From Hyphomicrobiales bacterium (GTDB lineage: Bacteria > Pseudomonadota > Alphaproteobacteria > Rhizobiales > Xanthobacteraceae): a stretch of DNA of 64,000 bases. The translations under genes were made by a program, and so were the position numbers. The notes under the pieces were generated by a model. That model saw nothing but the letters and a program-made list of their open reading frames with translations. It ran no database searches and was not told the origin of the DNA. Position 1 is the first letter of the stretch. Each line of letters opens with the position of its first letter. This document shows, in pieces, positions 1 to 8,920 of this stretch. The stretch is from positions 1 through 64,000 of the forward strand of contig JAKFYI010000022.1 of the NCBI GenBank assembly GCA_021730985.1, in the 5' to 3' direction.

Positions 1-562
1 TGTCGGAGCCGGTGAACCAACGGATCAAATCGATGTCGTGGACCGCAAGATCGATGACCACGCCGACATTCGACATGCGCGGCGGGAACGGACCGACCCG
101 CGTGATCGAGATGGACAGAATATCCTCGTCACGGATCGCCTGCTTGATGGCCTGCACCGCGGGATTGAATCGCTCGACATGCCCGACCATCAGCACGACA
201 CCCGCGCGGCGGGCCGCGGCGATGATGTCGCGCCCCTCCTCGACAGAGGATGCAATCGGCTTTTCCACCAGGACGTGAATGCCGCGCGCGAGGCAGGTCA
301 GCGCGATCGAATGATGCAGATGGGTCGGGGCCGCGATGGTAACGGCCGTGACGCCGAGATTGAGCAGCGCGTCGAGATCGCCGACCGCCGGACAGCCCAG
401 CCCCTTGGCGATCAGGTCGCGCTGCGCCGGATCGGGATCGGCCACGCCCACCAGTTCGACGCCGGACAGCCCCGCCAGCACGCGGGCGTGGTTCGACCCC
501 ATGATTCCGACGCCGACAACGCCAATTCGCAGCGCTGCGTCGCTCGTCACGGCCTGCACCAT
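1..562 (-). CDS. Gfo/Idh/MocA-family oxidoreductase, 3' end outside window
   Basis: NAD(P)-dependent sugar oxidoreductase family. The reverse strand reads from an ATG at 562 through a Rossmann start (GVVGVGIMGSNHARVL) and the family's EKPIA signature (the EKP lysine is typical of Gfo/Idh/MocA active sites), followed by VGHVERFNP and DLAVHDIDLI, also typical. An in-frame TAG lies just upstream of the ATG, which fixes the start. About 187 codons are visible; a normal member has 310-350, so the C-terminal half runs off the left edge. It lies 146 bases downstream of the transaldolase on the same strand. Substrate unknown; in this locus a nucleotide-sugar oxidation or reduction is likely. Confidence 0.85.
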   Translation of the reverse strand, partial: MVQAVTSDAALRIGVVGVGIMGSNHARVLAGLSGVELVGVADPDPAQRDLIAKGLGCPAVGDLDALLNLGVTAVTIAAPTHLHHSIALTCLARGIHVLVEKPIASSVEEGRDIIAAARRAGVVLMVGHVERFNPAVQAIKQAIRDEDILSISITRVGPFPPRMSNVGVVIDLAVHDIDLIRWFTGSD

Positions 563-708
563 GCCATCGTTAACGTCCCTGAACCGCTCGATTGAGCACC
601 CGCCGCACTCCTAGCACGCTGCCGGACGGCTGGCGACCTTGACCTGCCGAAATGCCTAAACACTTTTCCATTCAAAGCATTACAGCGGGAATGGGGTCTG
701 GAACCGTC

Positions 709-1458
709 CTATTCTGCGGCGCGCGTGACGCCCGGGATAGCGAGTGTCAGGCCCACCGCCAGCGCGTCCTCGCGGAAGGCTTTCACGGCGCCCAGCGAGA
801 GTTCCGCCCCCGTTTTGGTCCCGAGCGCCGGCAGCTTCTGCAGCACGTCGGCAGGGGCCGTGATGATGTGGCAGCCCATGGCATCGGCCTCCACCACGTT
901 GAAGGCCTCGCGGGTCGATGCCCAGATGATCTCGACATTCGGCGTCTTGCGGGCCCGTGCCACCGCATCCTGCATGATCGGGCGATAGTCGATCCCGAGG
1001 TCGGCCAGCCGGCCAGCAAACACCGAGACGCACGACGGCTCGCCGCCGGCCAGCGCATCGGTCGCCTTGGCAGCCTGCTCCGACGTGAAAATCGCCGTCA
1101 TGTTGACCTTGACGCCGGAGCGCGACAGCGCGCGCACGGCATCATACAGCGGCTCGCCACGCGTCGTCGTCACAGGCAGCTTGGCATAGACGTTCTTGCC
1201 CCACGAGGAAATGACGCGCGCCTGCGCGACCATCTCCGGGATGTCGTCGGAAAACACCTCAAAGGAGATATGCCGGTCCGGAACCGCGGCGACGAGATCG
1301 CGTGCATAGGGTTCGTAGTCGCGCACGCCCGCCTTCTTCAGCAGCGACGGGTTGGTGGTGAAGCCGGCGATCCATGACTGCTTCGCCATCTCCATGATTT
1401 GCGCCTTGTCGGCGCCATCGGTGAACAGCTTGACCTTCAAATCCGAGAGCTTCGGCAT
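709..1458 (-). CDS. transaldolase / fructose-6-phosphate aldolase-like
   Basis: A 249-residue class I aldolase of the small transaldolase (TalC/MipB) group. The start MPKLSDLKVKLFTDGAD with GFTTNPSLLKKAG near residue 32, the Schiff-base lysine in VYAKLPVTTTRGE (about residue 93) and VNMTAIFTSEQ are all family hallmarks. The ATG at 1458 is preceded by a good GGAGG ribosome site, so longer readings upstream are not needed. Such small transaldolases are shorter than the pentose-phosphate TalB. The nearby GmhA-like isomerase (2620-3228) suggests a role in C7 or other phosphosugar supply for surface glycans, but no heptose-nucleotide genes are seen, so this is a guess. Confidence 0.85.
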   Translation of the reverse strand: MPKLSDLKVKLFTDGADKAQIMEMAKQSWIAGFTTNPSLLKKAGVRDYEPYARDLVAAVPDRHISFEVFSDDIPEMVAQARVISSWGKNVYAKLPVTTTRGEPLYDAVRALSRSGVKVNMTAIFTSEQAAKATDALAGGEPSCVSVFAGRLADLGIDYRPIMQDAVARARKTPNVEIIWASTREAFNVVEADAMGCHIITAPADVLQKLPALGTKTGAELSLGAVKAFREDALAVGLTLAIPGVTRAAE

Positions 1459-1630
1459 CGTTCCTCCAGGTGTCCATCGGTACCACAGCCGCCGGGCGCT
1501 CGCCCACCCCAGCGCCCACGCGTCGGTATGAAAAATGCCGCACCTACGCCGGAGCACAGCCGCAAAGGCGTTGACTTGCCTTGGGGAATTTCGTGACTTG
1601 GAACCGCCTATTCGAATGCAGGAGAGTGCA

Positions 1631-2608
1631 ATGCCCGGCGAAAAGCCCGATGTTCTGCTGGTCGGCTCCAAGAAGCCGGTCATCGTCAACGGTTTGCAGA
1701 ACGCGGTTGCGCTTCACGCGCTGGCAGACGCCACGGACCAGGACGCTTTTCTCAAGCCCATCGCCGGCAAGGTCCGCGCCATCGCTGTGTCGCTGACCGC
1801 GCACAAGGTTGGCGCCGACCTGATGCAGCGATTTCCCAAGCTGGAGCTCGTCTCAACGTTCGGCGTCGGCTACGACCACGTCGATGCCAAGTGGGCGGCG
1901 GCGCACGGCATCACCGTGACCAACACGCCCGAGGTGCTCAACGAAGAGGTCGCCGACACGGCACTCGGCCTTCTGCTGTCGACGGTCCGGGAACTTCCGC
2001 AGGCTGAACGGTACTTGCGCGCCGGCAAGTGGCCCAAGGCCGGCTACCCACTCAGCGTCGCAACGCTGCGCGACCGCACGGTCGGCATCGTCGGCATGGG
2101 ACGCATCGGCCAAGCCATCGCGCGGCGCATCGAGGCGTTCGGCGTGCCGGTCGTCTATCACAGCCGCAATCCGCAGCAGGGCGTGGCTTACAAGTACTAT
2201 CCGAAGCTGATCGACATGGCCCGCGACGTCGATACGCTGATGGTTATCGTGCCCGGCGGGCCGGCCACGAAGAACATCATCAACAAGGAGGTCCTGGAGA
2301 CGCTGGGGCCCCGTGGCATCCTGATCAACATGGCGCGCGGCTCGGTGGTCGATGAGCCCGCGCTGATCGAGGCGCTGCGCAACAAGACGATCCTGACGGC
2401 CGGCCTCGATGTCTACGTCAACGAGCCCGAGGTTCCGCCCGAACTGATCGCGATGGATCACATCGTGCTGTTCCCGCACCTCGGCTCAGGCTCGGTCCAC
2501 ACCCGCAAGGCGATGGATCAGCTTGTCGTGGACAACGTGCTGGCGTGGGCCGGTGGAAAGGCGCCGCTGACGCCCGTGCCGGAAACGCCGTGGCCGCCGA
2601 AGCGGTAA
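1631..2608 (+). CDS. D-2-hydroxyacid dehydrogenase (NAD-binding)
   Basis: A 325-residue member of the D-isomer-specific 2-hydroxyacid dehydrogenase family (glyoxylate/hydroxypyruvate/phosphoglycerate type). The nucleotide site VGIVGMGRIGQAIARR is at about residues 151-166. The catalytic triad fits the family: Arg in NMARGSVVDE (~236), Glu in NEPEVP (~265) and His in FPHLGSGSVH (~283). The ATG at 1631 follows a GGAGAG site; a longer frame to 1535 lacks one. It is divergent from the transaldolase, with 172 bases between them, and convergent with the SIS isomerase. Its link to the glycan genes is unclear; it may be a resident metabolic gene. Confidence 0.88.
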   Translation: MPGEKPDVLLVGSKKPVIVNGLQNAVALHALADATDQDAFLKPIAGKVRAIAVSLTAHKVGADLMQRFPKLELVSTFGVGYDHVDAKWAAAHGITVTNTPEVLNEEVADTALGLLLSTVRELPQAERYLRAGKWPKAGYPLSVATLRDRTVGIVGMGRIGQAIARRIEAFGVPVVYHSRNPQQGVAYKYYPKLIDMARDVDTLMVIVPGGPATKNIINKEVLETLGPRGILINMARGSVVDEPALIEALRNKTILTAGLDVYVNEPEVPPELIAMDHIVLFPHLGSGSVHTRKAMDQLVVDNVLAWAGGKAPLTPVPETPWPPKR

Positions 2609-2619
2609 CGGCTTCGCTC

Positions 2620-3228
2620 TTAGGCGCGCGCCTTGGGATCGCCAAACAGGTCGCGCTCCACCAGCCCGCAGATGATGTGGGCGGCCACGATGTGGATCTG
2701 CTGGATCAACGCCGTTTCCGGGTTCGGCACCGCGAGGCGGTGATCGCAGAGCGCGTTCATCGGCACATCGCGATTGCCGGTGAAGCCTACGGTGACGATC
2801 TTGAGATCGCGTGCCGCCTTAAGCGCGGTCAGGATGTTCGGCGACCGGCCTGACGTCGAAATGCCGATGAACACATCGCCGGGCCTTCCCAGGCCGCGAA
2901 CCTGGCGCTCGAACACCGCCTCAAAGCCGTAATCGTTGCCGACCGCGGTCAGGACAGACGTATCGGTCGTCAGCGCGACGGCCGCCAGCGGATTGCGGTC
3001 GAAATTGAGCCGCGACAGGAACTCGGCTGCGATGTGCTGGGCGTCGGCCGCGCTGCCGCCGTTGCCTGCGATCATGAGCTTGCCGCCGGCTTTGAAGCAG
3101 CGGGCAATGATCGTGGAAATCTCCTGGATCGCTGCGCGCAACGCCGGGTCGGCCGCGGCGCGGTCCAGCGTCTCCCGGGAGCGCTGGAAGTGCGCGTCGA
3201 TAAATGCGTCGGTGCCGGATTGCGCCAT
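2620..3228 (-). CDS. gmhA: SIS-domain phosphosugar isomerase, GmhA-like
   Basis: A 202-residue single-SIS-domain protein. The motifs GGKLMIAGNGGSAADAQHIA (about residues 48-67), ALTTDTSVLTAVGNDYGFE and GISTSGRSPNILTAL match sedoheptulose-7-phosphate isomerase GmhA and the related DiaA proteins. GmhA converts sedoheptulose 7-phosphate to D-glycero-D-manno-heptose 7-phosphate. The usual partners GmhB, HddA and HldE are absent from the window, so the substrate is inferred. It sits 60 bases downstream of the epimerase on the same strand and may be co-transcribed with it. Confidence 0.85.
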   Translation of the reverse strand: MAQSGTDAFIDAHFQRSRETLDRAAADPALRAAIQEISTIIARCFKAGGKLMIAGNGGSAADAQHIAAEFLSRLNFDRNPLAAVALTTDTSVLTAVGNDYGFEAVFERQVRGLGRPGDVFIGISTSGRSPNILTALKAARDLKIVTVGFTGNRDVPMNALCDHRLAVPNPETALIQQIHIVAAHIICGLVERDLFGDPKARA

Positions 3229-3288
3229 GTCAGATCTTCAGTTCAGGAGCGCCGTCAAACGAGATAGTGCACCGGCGCGCGAGGAAGC

Positions 3289-4323
3289 TCAATTGGACGA
3301 AGCCGCCGCGCCGGTATAGGCGCGGTACCAGTCGACAAAACGCCGGATGCCGTCTTCGATCGAGATCGAGGGGCGGAATCCGGCATCGCGCTCCAGATCG
3401 CTGACATCGGCGTAGGTCGCCAGCGCATCGCCCGGCTGCATCCCCAGCATCTCTGTCTTGGCCTTGCGGCCCACCGCCGCTTCGATGGTCGAAACCACCT
3501 TCATCAGTTCGACGGGGCTGCTGTTGCCGACATTGTAGACGCGCCAGGGCGCCTTGCTGCGCGAGGGGTCCGGCGCGTCGCTCGACCAGTTGGGATCGCC
3601 GGAGGGCGGCAGCTCGACCAGCCGGACCACCGCCTCGACCGTGTCGTCGATGAAAGTGAAGTCGCGCCGCATGGCGCCGTGGTTGAACAGCTTGATCGGG
3701 CGGCCTTCCGAGATCGCCGCAGTGAAAGACCAGATCGCCATGTCAGGGCGGCCCCACGGCCCATACACCGTGAAGAATCGCAGGCCCGTGGTCGGCAAGG
3801 CGAACAGATGGCTGTACGAGTGCGCCATCAATTCGTTGGCCTTCTTCGTGGCACCGTAGAGATTGAGCGGATGATCGACATTATCACGCGTCGAAAACGG
3901 CATCCTGGTGTTGCTGCCATACACCGACGACGACGACGCATAAACCAGGTGCGCGCAGCCATTGTGGCGGCACCCTTCGAGCACATTGGCGAAGCCCTGC
4001 AGGTTGGCATCGACATAGGCATGGGGGTCGTTCAGCGAATGGCGGACGCCGACCTGCGCCGCGAGGTGAACGACATGCGAAAACCAGTGCTGCGCGAACA
4101 GCGCGGCGGTGGCGCCGCGATCATCCAGATCAAACTGCGAAAATGAAAATCCGGGGAGCTTCCGAAGCTCGGCGAGCCGCGCCTCCTTCAGCTTCACATC
4201 GTAATAGGGCGACAGACAATCGACGCCGACCACCGGCCGGCCCTGCTGCAGCAGACGCCGCGCGACATGAAAGCCGATGAAGCCTGCGGCGCCGGTGACA
4301 AGAACGGGATTTTGCGGGGCCAT
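3289..4323 (-). CDS. NAD-dependent epimerase, UDP-glucuronate 4-epimerase-like
   Basis: A 344-residue extended SDR. It has the NAD motif TGAAGFIG (residues 10-17), the feature SPYYDVKLKEARL typical of UDP-glucuronate/UDP-GlcNAcA 4-epimerases (LpsL/GAE, WbpP-like), and catalytic YxxxK (Tyr156, Lys160 in LYGATKKAN). The ATG at 4323 is chosen; a frame extension to a TTG at 4353 would overlap the upstream dehydrogenase. It follows that dehydrogenase by 17 bases, so the pair probably makes and then C4-inverts a UDP-uronic acid such as UDP-GlcNAcA to UDP-GalNAcA. Exact substrate unproved. Confidence 0.88.
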   Translation of the reverse strand: MAPQNPVLVTGAAGFIGFHVARRLLQQGRPVVGVDCLSPYYDVKLKEARLAELRKLPGFSFSQFDLDDRGATAALFAQHWFSHVVHLAAQVGVRHSLNDPHAYVDANLQGFANVLEGCRHNGCAHLVYASSSSVYGSNTRMPFSTRDNVDHPLNLYGATKKANELMAHSYSHLFALPTTGLRFFTVYGPWGRPDMAIWSFTAAISEGRPIKLFNHGAMRRDFTFIDDTVEAVVRLVELPPSGDPNWSSDAPDPSRSKAPWRVYNVGNSSPVELMKVVSTIEAAVGRKAKTEMLGMQPGDALATYADVSDLERDAGFRPSISIEDGIRRFVDWYRAYTGAAASSN

Positions 4324-4340
4324 CTTTTTTTGCGATCCCG

Positions 4341-5621
4341 TCAGAGCCGCCAAAGCTCGACACCCTCAGGCTTCGCTCCGCGGTCGAGCACCGATTTGAC
4401 ATCGACCACGACACCCTGCCCGCCCTTGAGCAGGCTCGTCACCAGCGGCCAACCTCCGGCGACGTAGTCGCCGTGCGACACCGCAAACACAACGGCGTCG
4501 GCCTTGCGAAGCGACTGGAGCGGTTCGAGCGTCACACCATACTCCACGACCTCGTCGGGCGCCGCCAACGGGTCGGTCACCTGGACGTCGGCGCCCGAAG
4601 AGCGCAGTTCGCGGATAATGTCGACAACTTTGGAGTTGCGCGTGTCGCCCACGTTCTCCTTGAACGTCATCCCGAGTACGGTCACGACCGGCGATGCAAT
4701 GTTGCGGCGCTTGAGCATTCTCATGCACTCGCGCGCGACACGCAGGGCAACGTTGTCGTTGATCCGCCGCCCCGCCAGGATCACTTCGGGATTGTATCCG
4801 GCCTTCTCGGCGCGGTGCGTCAGATAGTAGGGATCGACGCCGAGGCAGTGGCCGCCGACCAGGCCCGGATGGAATTTCTGGAAATTCCACTTGGTGCCCG
4901 CAGCCGTCAACACGTCGCCGGTATCGATATCGAGCGCGCTGAAGATCGCCGAGAGCTCGTTCATCAGCGCGATGTTGAGATCGCGCTGCGTGTTCTCGAT
5001 CACCTTCGCGGCCTCGGCGACCTTGATCGAAGGGGCACGGTGAATGCCGGCCTTGACCACGGAGCCGTAAACGTTCGCCACGATATCCAGGGTCGGCGCA
5101 TCCTGGCCGCTGACGACCTTGATGACGTTTTCGAACCGGTGCGTCTTGTCGCCGGGGTTGATGCGCTCGGGCGAATAGCCCAGCGTGAAGTCCTTGCCTG
5201 ACTTCAGACCGGAAACACGCTCCAGAATCGGCGCGCAATCTTCTTCGACGCAGCCGGGATACACAGTCGATTCATAGACCACGATGTCGCCGCGCTTCAG
5301 CTCACGGCCGACGGTTTCGGAAGCCGAAAAGATCGCGCGCAGGTCGGGCCGCAGATCGTCATCGACCGGAGTCGGAACCGTCACGATGAAAAAGTCGCAG
5401 TCCTTGAGCAGCGCCGGATCGAGCGAATAGCACATCGTCGGATGCTTGAGATCGGCTGCTTCGACCTCGCGGGTGCGATCGACGCCGGCCTTGAGCTCGT
5501 CGATCCGCTTGGCATTGATGTCGAAGCCGACCACAGGCGCGCCAGAACGGGCGAACGCAACGGCCACCGGCAACCCGACATAGCCAAGCCCGATCACGGC
5601 AATCTTGCGCCCGTGCGGCAT
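4341..5621 (-). CDS. UDP-N-acetylhexosamine 6-dehydrogenase (TviB/WbpA-like)
   Basis: A 426-residue nucleotide-sugar dehydrogenase that oxidises C6 to a carboxylate in two NAD-dependent steps. It carries N-terminal Rossmann VIGLGYVGLPVAVAFA (residues 9-24), STVYPGCVEE, the lysine in KVIENTQRDLNIALMNE, and the catalytic cysteine in GGHCLGVDPYYL (Cys259). The VYPG and NTQRD features and the ~426 length fit the TviB/VipA/WbpO group acting on UDP-GlcNAc better than UDP-glucose dehydrogenase. The ATG at 5621 has a GGGGAG site six bases upstream; an ATG at 5645 has none as good. It heads an operon with the epimerase. Confidence 0.9.
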   Translation of the reverse strand: MPHGRKIAVIGLGYVGLPVAVAFARSGAPVVGFDINAKRIDELKAGVDRTREVEAADLKHPTMCYSLDPALLKDCDFFIVTVPTPVDDDLRPDLRAIFSASETVGRELKRGDIVVYESTVYPGCVEEDCAPILERVSGLKSGKDFTLGYSPERINPGDKTHRFENVIKVVSGQDAPTLDIVANVYGSVVKAGIHRAPSIKVAEAAKVIENTQRDLNIALMNELSAIFSALDIDTGDVLTAAGTKWNFQKFHPGLVGGHCLGVDPYYLTHRAEKAGYNPEVILAGRRINDNVALRVARECMRMLKRRNIASPVVTVLGMTFKENVGDTRNSKVVDIIRELRSSGADVQVTDPLAAPDEVVEYGVTLEPLQSLRKADAVVFAVSHGDYVAGGWPLVTSLLKGGQGVVVDVKSVLDRGAKPEGVELWRL

Positions 5622-5852
5622 CCCGCGCTCCCCGCCCCAATTCATACCGCCAAGAGGTATTGGGCGGCCAGAGCCACGTCCTGCAGTCTCAGGCCGTGCG
5701 CGTGAGCTACATGCCTTGGCACGTCAAATCAAGGCCGATCAGCCCGGGCCGCCGCTCTGCAGATTGTTGGACCGCCGCATTGCTGGCCCGCCCGATGGCG
5801 GCTAAGGGTTAGCGTCGGATTTGAAGCGCCTCACGACGTTGGACCGGAAGCG

Positions 5853-7778
5853 ATGTGCGGAATCGCGGGGTTTATTTCACATCGGTCCGGCGGTCCGCAG
5901 CTTCAGGCCATCGCCGCGCAAATGAACGAATGCCTGCGGCATCGCGGGCCTGACGACATCGGCGCGTGGACCGATCCGGAGGCGGGCGTCGCGCTCGCCC
6001 ACCGACGCCTGTCGGTGGTCGATCTGTCCGCCGCCGGGCACCAGCCGATGGTTTCGGCGAGCGGGCGCTTCGTCATTATCTACAACGGCGAGGTTTACAG
6101 TCACGAGGAGATCAGGCCATCGCTGACCGAGCGTGGCATAGCCTTTCGCGGACACTCCGACACTGAAGTAATCCTGGAGTCGGTCGAGGCGTTCGGCATC
6201 GAGCCGACGCTGTCGCGCCTAATCGGAATGTTCGCCATCGCGCTGTGGGACCGCCGCGAGCGCACGCTCACGCTGGTCCGAGACCGGCTCGGCATCAAGC
6301 CGCTGTACTGGGCGAAATTCGGCGACCTTTTCGTGTTCGGATCGGAACTGAAGGCGCTGCGCGTTCATCCCGGATGGACTCCCCGTATCGACCGTGCCGC
6401 CGTCGCGAGTTACATGCGGCACGGCTATATCCCGGCGCCGCGCACGATTTATGAGGGCGTCTTCAAGCTCGAGCCGGGTACGGTGCTGAGCCTGCCCTTC
6501 CAGGGCGAGCCGCGCATCAGCCGCTACTGGGATCCGCGTGCGGTGGCGCGCGCCGGGCTTGCGTCGCCCGTCCACGGCAGCGATACCGCGATGACCGACC
6601 AGCTCGAAGCGTTGCTGCTCGATGCGGTGAAACGTCGAATGATCGCCGACGTGCCGCTCGGTGCGTTCCTGTCCGGCGGCATCGACTCCTCCACTGTCGT
6701 TGCGCTGATGAAGGCCGCCAACGCCGGCCCAGTGAAGACCTACACCATCGGCTTCGACAACGACGACTACGACGAGGCGCCGGCCGCTGCTGCCGTGGCG
6801 CGTCACCTCGGCACCGAGCACACCGAACTGACCGCCACGTCGCAACAGGCGCTCGACCTCATCCCGCAACTGCCGGAGTGGTACGACGAGCCGTTCGCGG
6901 ATTCATCGCAGATCCCGACCTGCCTCGTGTCGGCGATGACGCGGCGTCACGTCACCGTGGCGTTGTCGGGCGACGGCGGCGACGAGTTGTTTGCGGGCTA
7001 CAACCGCCATCAATGGGCGGCGGGATCGTGGTCCAGCCTTTCAATGCTGCCTCAGGCGATCCGCAGCGGCATGGCCGCCGCGTTGACCAACGTCTCCACC
7101 GACGGGTGGTCCCGCGCGCTGGCGTTCCTGCCGGACGCGGTGCGGCCCGCGCAAGTTGGAGACAAGATCCACAAGCTTGCATCGGTGCTGGCGCTGCCCG
7201 ACGGCGACGCCGCCTACCGCGCGCTGGTGACGCAATGGGATCCGGCCGCGGCCGTCCCCGGCGTGGCCGAACACAAGGGCGTTCTTTGGGATTCGTCACT
7301 GGCGGACGAAATGCCGGACCTGTTGTCGCGCATGCAGTTCCTCGATCTGGTCACCTATCTGCCGGACGACATCCTGACCAAGCTCGATCGCGCCACCATG
7401 TCGGTCGCCCTGGAGGGCCGCGTGCCGCTGATCGACCATCGCGTGGTCGAGTTCGCATGGCGGCTGCCGCGCCGGATGAAGATTCGCGGCGGCACCTCCA
7501 AGTGGCTGCTGCGGCAGGTGCTGCACCGTCACGTTCCCGCCGAACTGGTGACGCGTCCGAAGCGGGGCTTTGCGATCCCGTTGGCGGAATGGCTGCGCGG
7601 GCCGCTACGGGACTGGGCGGAAGGGCTGCTGTCCGAGCAACGGCTCCGCGAGGCGGGCCTGCTCGACGCCGGCGTGGTCCGGCAGCGCTGGCAGGAACAT
7701 CTGAGCGGCCGGCGCAACTGGGAGCAACCGCTGTGGACCGCGCTGATGCTGGAATCATGGCGCACCCGCTGGGGCTAG
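5853..7778 (+). CDS. asnB: AsnB-type glutamine-dependent amidotransferase (copy 1)
   Basis: A 641-residue asparagine-synthetase-B homologue. Cys2 (MCGIAGF) is the glutaminase nucleophile; RHRGPDD and YNGEVYSH complete the N-terminal Ntn domain, and the ATP pyrophosphatase loop SGGIDSS begins near residue 274. SGDGGDELFAGY follows. A GGAAG ribosome site precedes the ATG. In polysaccharide clusters, AsnB relatives such as WbpS of Pseudomonas aeruginosa amidate uronic acids. The uronate genes lie directly across the 231-base divergent promoter region, so uronamide formation is a reasonable inference. The stop codon overlaps that of the convergent GT4 gene in a shared CTAG. Confidence 0.9.
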   Translation: MCGIAGFISHRSGGPQLQAIAAQMNECLRHRGPDDIGAWTDPEAGVALAHRRLSVVDLSAAGHQPMVSASGRFVIIYNGEVYSHEEIRPSLTERGIAFRGHSDTEVILESVEAFGIEPTLSRLIGMFAIALWDRRERTLTLVRDRLGIKPLYWAKFGDLFVFGSELKALRVHPGWTPRIDRAAVASYMRHGYIPAPRTIYEGVFKLEPGTVLSLPFQGEPRISRYWDPRAVARAGLASPVHGSDTAMTDQLEALLLDAVKRRMIADVPLGAFLSGGIDSSTVVALMKAANAGPVKTYTIGFDNDDYDEAPAAAAVARHLGTEHTELTATSQQALDLIPQLPEWYDEPFADSSQIPTCLVSAMTRRHVTVALSGDGGDELFAGYNRHQWAAGSWSSLSMLPQAIRSGMAAALTNVSTDGWSRALAFLPDAVRPAQVGDKIHKLASVLALPDGDAAYRALVTQWDPAAAVPGVAEHKGVLWDSSLADEMPDLLSRMQFLDLVTYLPDDILTKLDRATMSVALEGRVPLIDHRVVEFAWRLPRRMKIRGGTSKWLLRQVLHRHVPAELVTRPKRGFAIPLAEWLRGPLRDWAEGLLSEQRLREAGLLDAGVVRQRWQEHLSGRRNWEQPLWTALMLESWRTRWG

Positions 7779-8920
7779 CGCCGCGCCAGTTCGTCAAGCA
7801 TCGCTTGCAGCGCGTTGTCGATCTCACCGCCCCGCGCCGCCCAACTGTGTTCCGCCTGCACCGCCTCCGCGCCGCGCCGGCCCATGTCGCGTGAACCCGC
7901 CGGATCGGCGACGATCTGCGCCACAGCGGCTGCAAGCGCCGCAGGGTCGCCGACGGGGATCACGATCCCGCATCGATACTTGCGGACGAAATCCGCCTGT
8001 CCGGGAAGTTCGGTGGCGATCACCGGGAGCCCGCTGGCCGCCACCTCATAGAGCTTGAGCGGCAAAACGCCGGTGGAGGAACGGTTCTCGGGATTGGTGA
8101 TGGGAACCAATCCCGCCGACGCCCCCGCAACCAGGCCGGGGATATCCTCGTAGGCGCGCGGCCCGAGAAAGCGGATCTGCAATCCCTCACGCGCGGCATT
8201 CTCGACAAGCGGCTGCCGCAGGCCAGTCCCGATGATGAGCAGTGAAACACCGCTCGGCCAATTCGGATGCTTCACCGCATCGATCATGGTGTCGATGCCG
8301 TGCCACACCGTCAGCCCGCCGAAGAAGACGACGAATGGGTCAGCGGCAATCGTATCGGAGGGTTTGAACAGAGCGGTGTTTGCGCCGTTCGTCACAGCCG
8401 TCACGCGGTCATGCCCGATATCCCGGCGCAGCCAATCGGCCATCGCCTCAGTGGCGGCGAAGAGCTGGTCCGACATCCGGTATTGCGATCGATACAGCCA
8501 CTCGATGAGCGGCCGCAGCGGGCGCAGCTTCGGGTTTCCGATGATGGCATCGGAATAGAGGCCGTTGATTTCCTGCGCGATCGCCATGCCGCGAAGACGG
8601 GCGGCAGCCGTAACCGGCCACGCCAGCAGATGCGCGCGAACGTAAAGCACATCGTGATCGGGCAACGACCGTACGCCAGCGCCAATGACGCGGAGAAATC
8701 TCATGGCCCGGCGAAACGGCCCGGGGACGCTGGCCTCGGAATCCGACTCCGGCATGACCAGATCGATCCGCCACCCGCGCTTCCTCAACTCGCCGACGAT
8801 TTCGGTGACGTGAACGAAGGCGGCATTCCGCCGATGCGGAACATCAAGCGCAAAATAGACAAGGCGGCGGGACGGTGCCGAAGCCGATGTCACGCCATCC
8901 CCGATGCTGTTGGGAATCAA
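7775..8920 (-). CDS. glycosyltransferase family 4 (GT-B)
   Basis: A 381-residue GT4-like protein. The N-terminal half opens with RRLVYFALDVPHRRNAAF and HVTEIVGELRKRGW. The C-terminal half has VVFFGGLTVWHGID, LLIIGTG, RFLGPRAYEDIPGLVAGAS and PLKLYEVAASGLPVIATELP, the usual nucleotide-sugar-binding arrangement with the Glu in KLYEVAASG. It probably transfers an activated sugar on the cytoplasmic face of the membrane. Its ATG overlaps the NeuB stop by four bases (ATGA), so it is the last gene of the NeuB - LegC - NeuC operon. Donor and acceptor cannot be read from sequence. Confidence 0.88.
   Translation of the reverse strand: MIPNSIGDGVTSASAPSRRLVYFALDVPHRRNAAFVHVTEIVGELRKRGWRIDLVMPESDSEASVPGPFRRAMRFLRVIGAGVRSLPDHDVLYVRAHLLAWPVTAAARLRGMAIAQEINGLYSDAIIGNPKLRPLRPLIEWLYRSQYRMSDQLFAATEAMADWLRRDIGHDRVTAVTNGANTALFKPSDTIAADPFVVFFGGLTVWHGIDTMIDAVKHPNWPSGVSLLIIGTGLRQPLVENAAREGLQIRFLGPRAYEDIPGLVAGASAGLVPITNPENRSSTGVLPLKLYEVAASGLPVIATELPGQADFVRKYRCGIVIPVGDPAALAAAVAQIVADPAGSRDMGRRGAEAVQAEHSWAARGGEIDNALQAMLDELARR

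Noticed and set aside
1571-1599. Promoter for the D-2-hydroxyacid dehydrogenase (TTGACT at 1571)
   Set aside because: The -35 match is good but no acceptable -10 box occurs 16-18 bases downstream.
5622-5852. Inverted repeat ATACC-GGTAT in the divergent region before asnB
   Set aside because: Only five base pairs with a seven-base loop; not distinguishable from chance, and no clear promoter boxes were seen.
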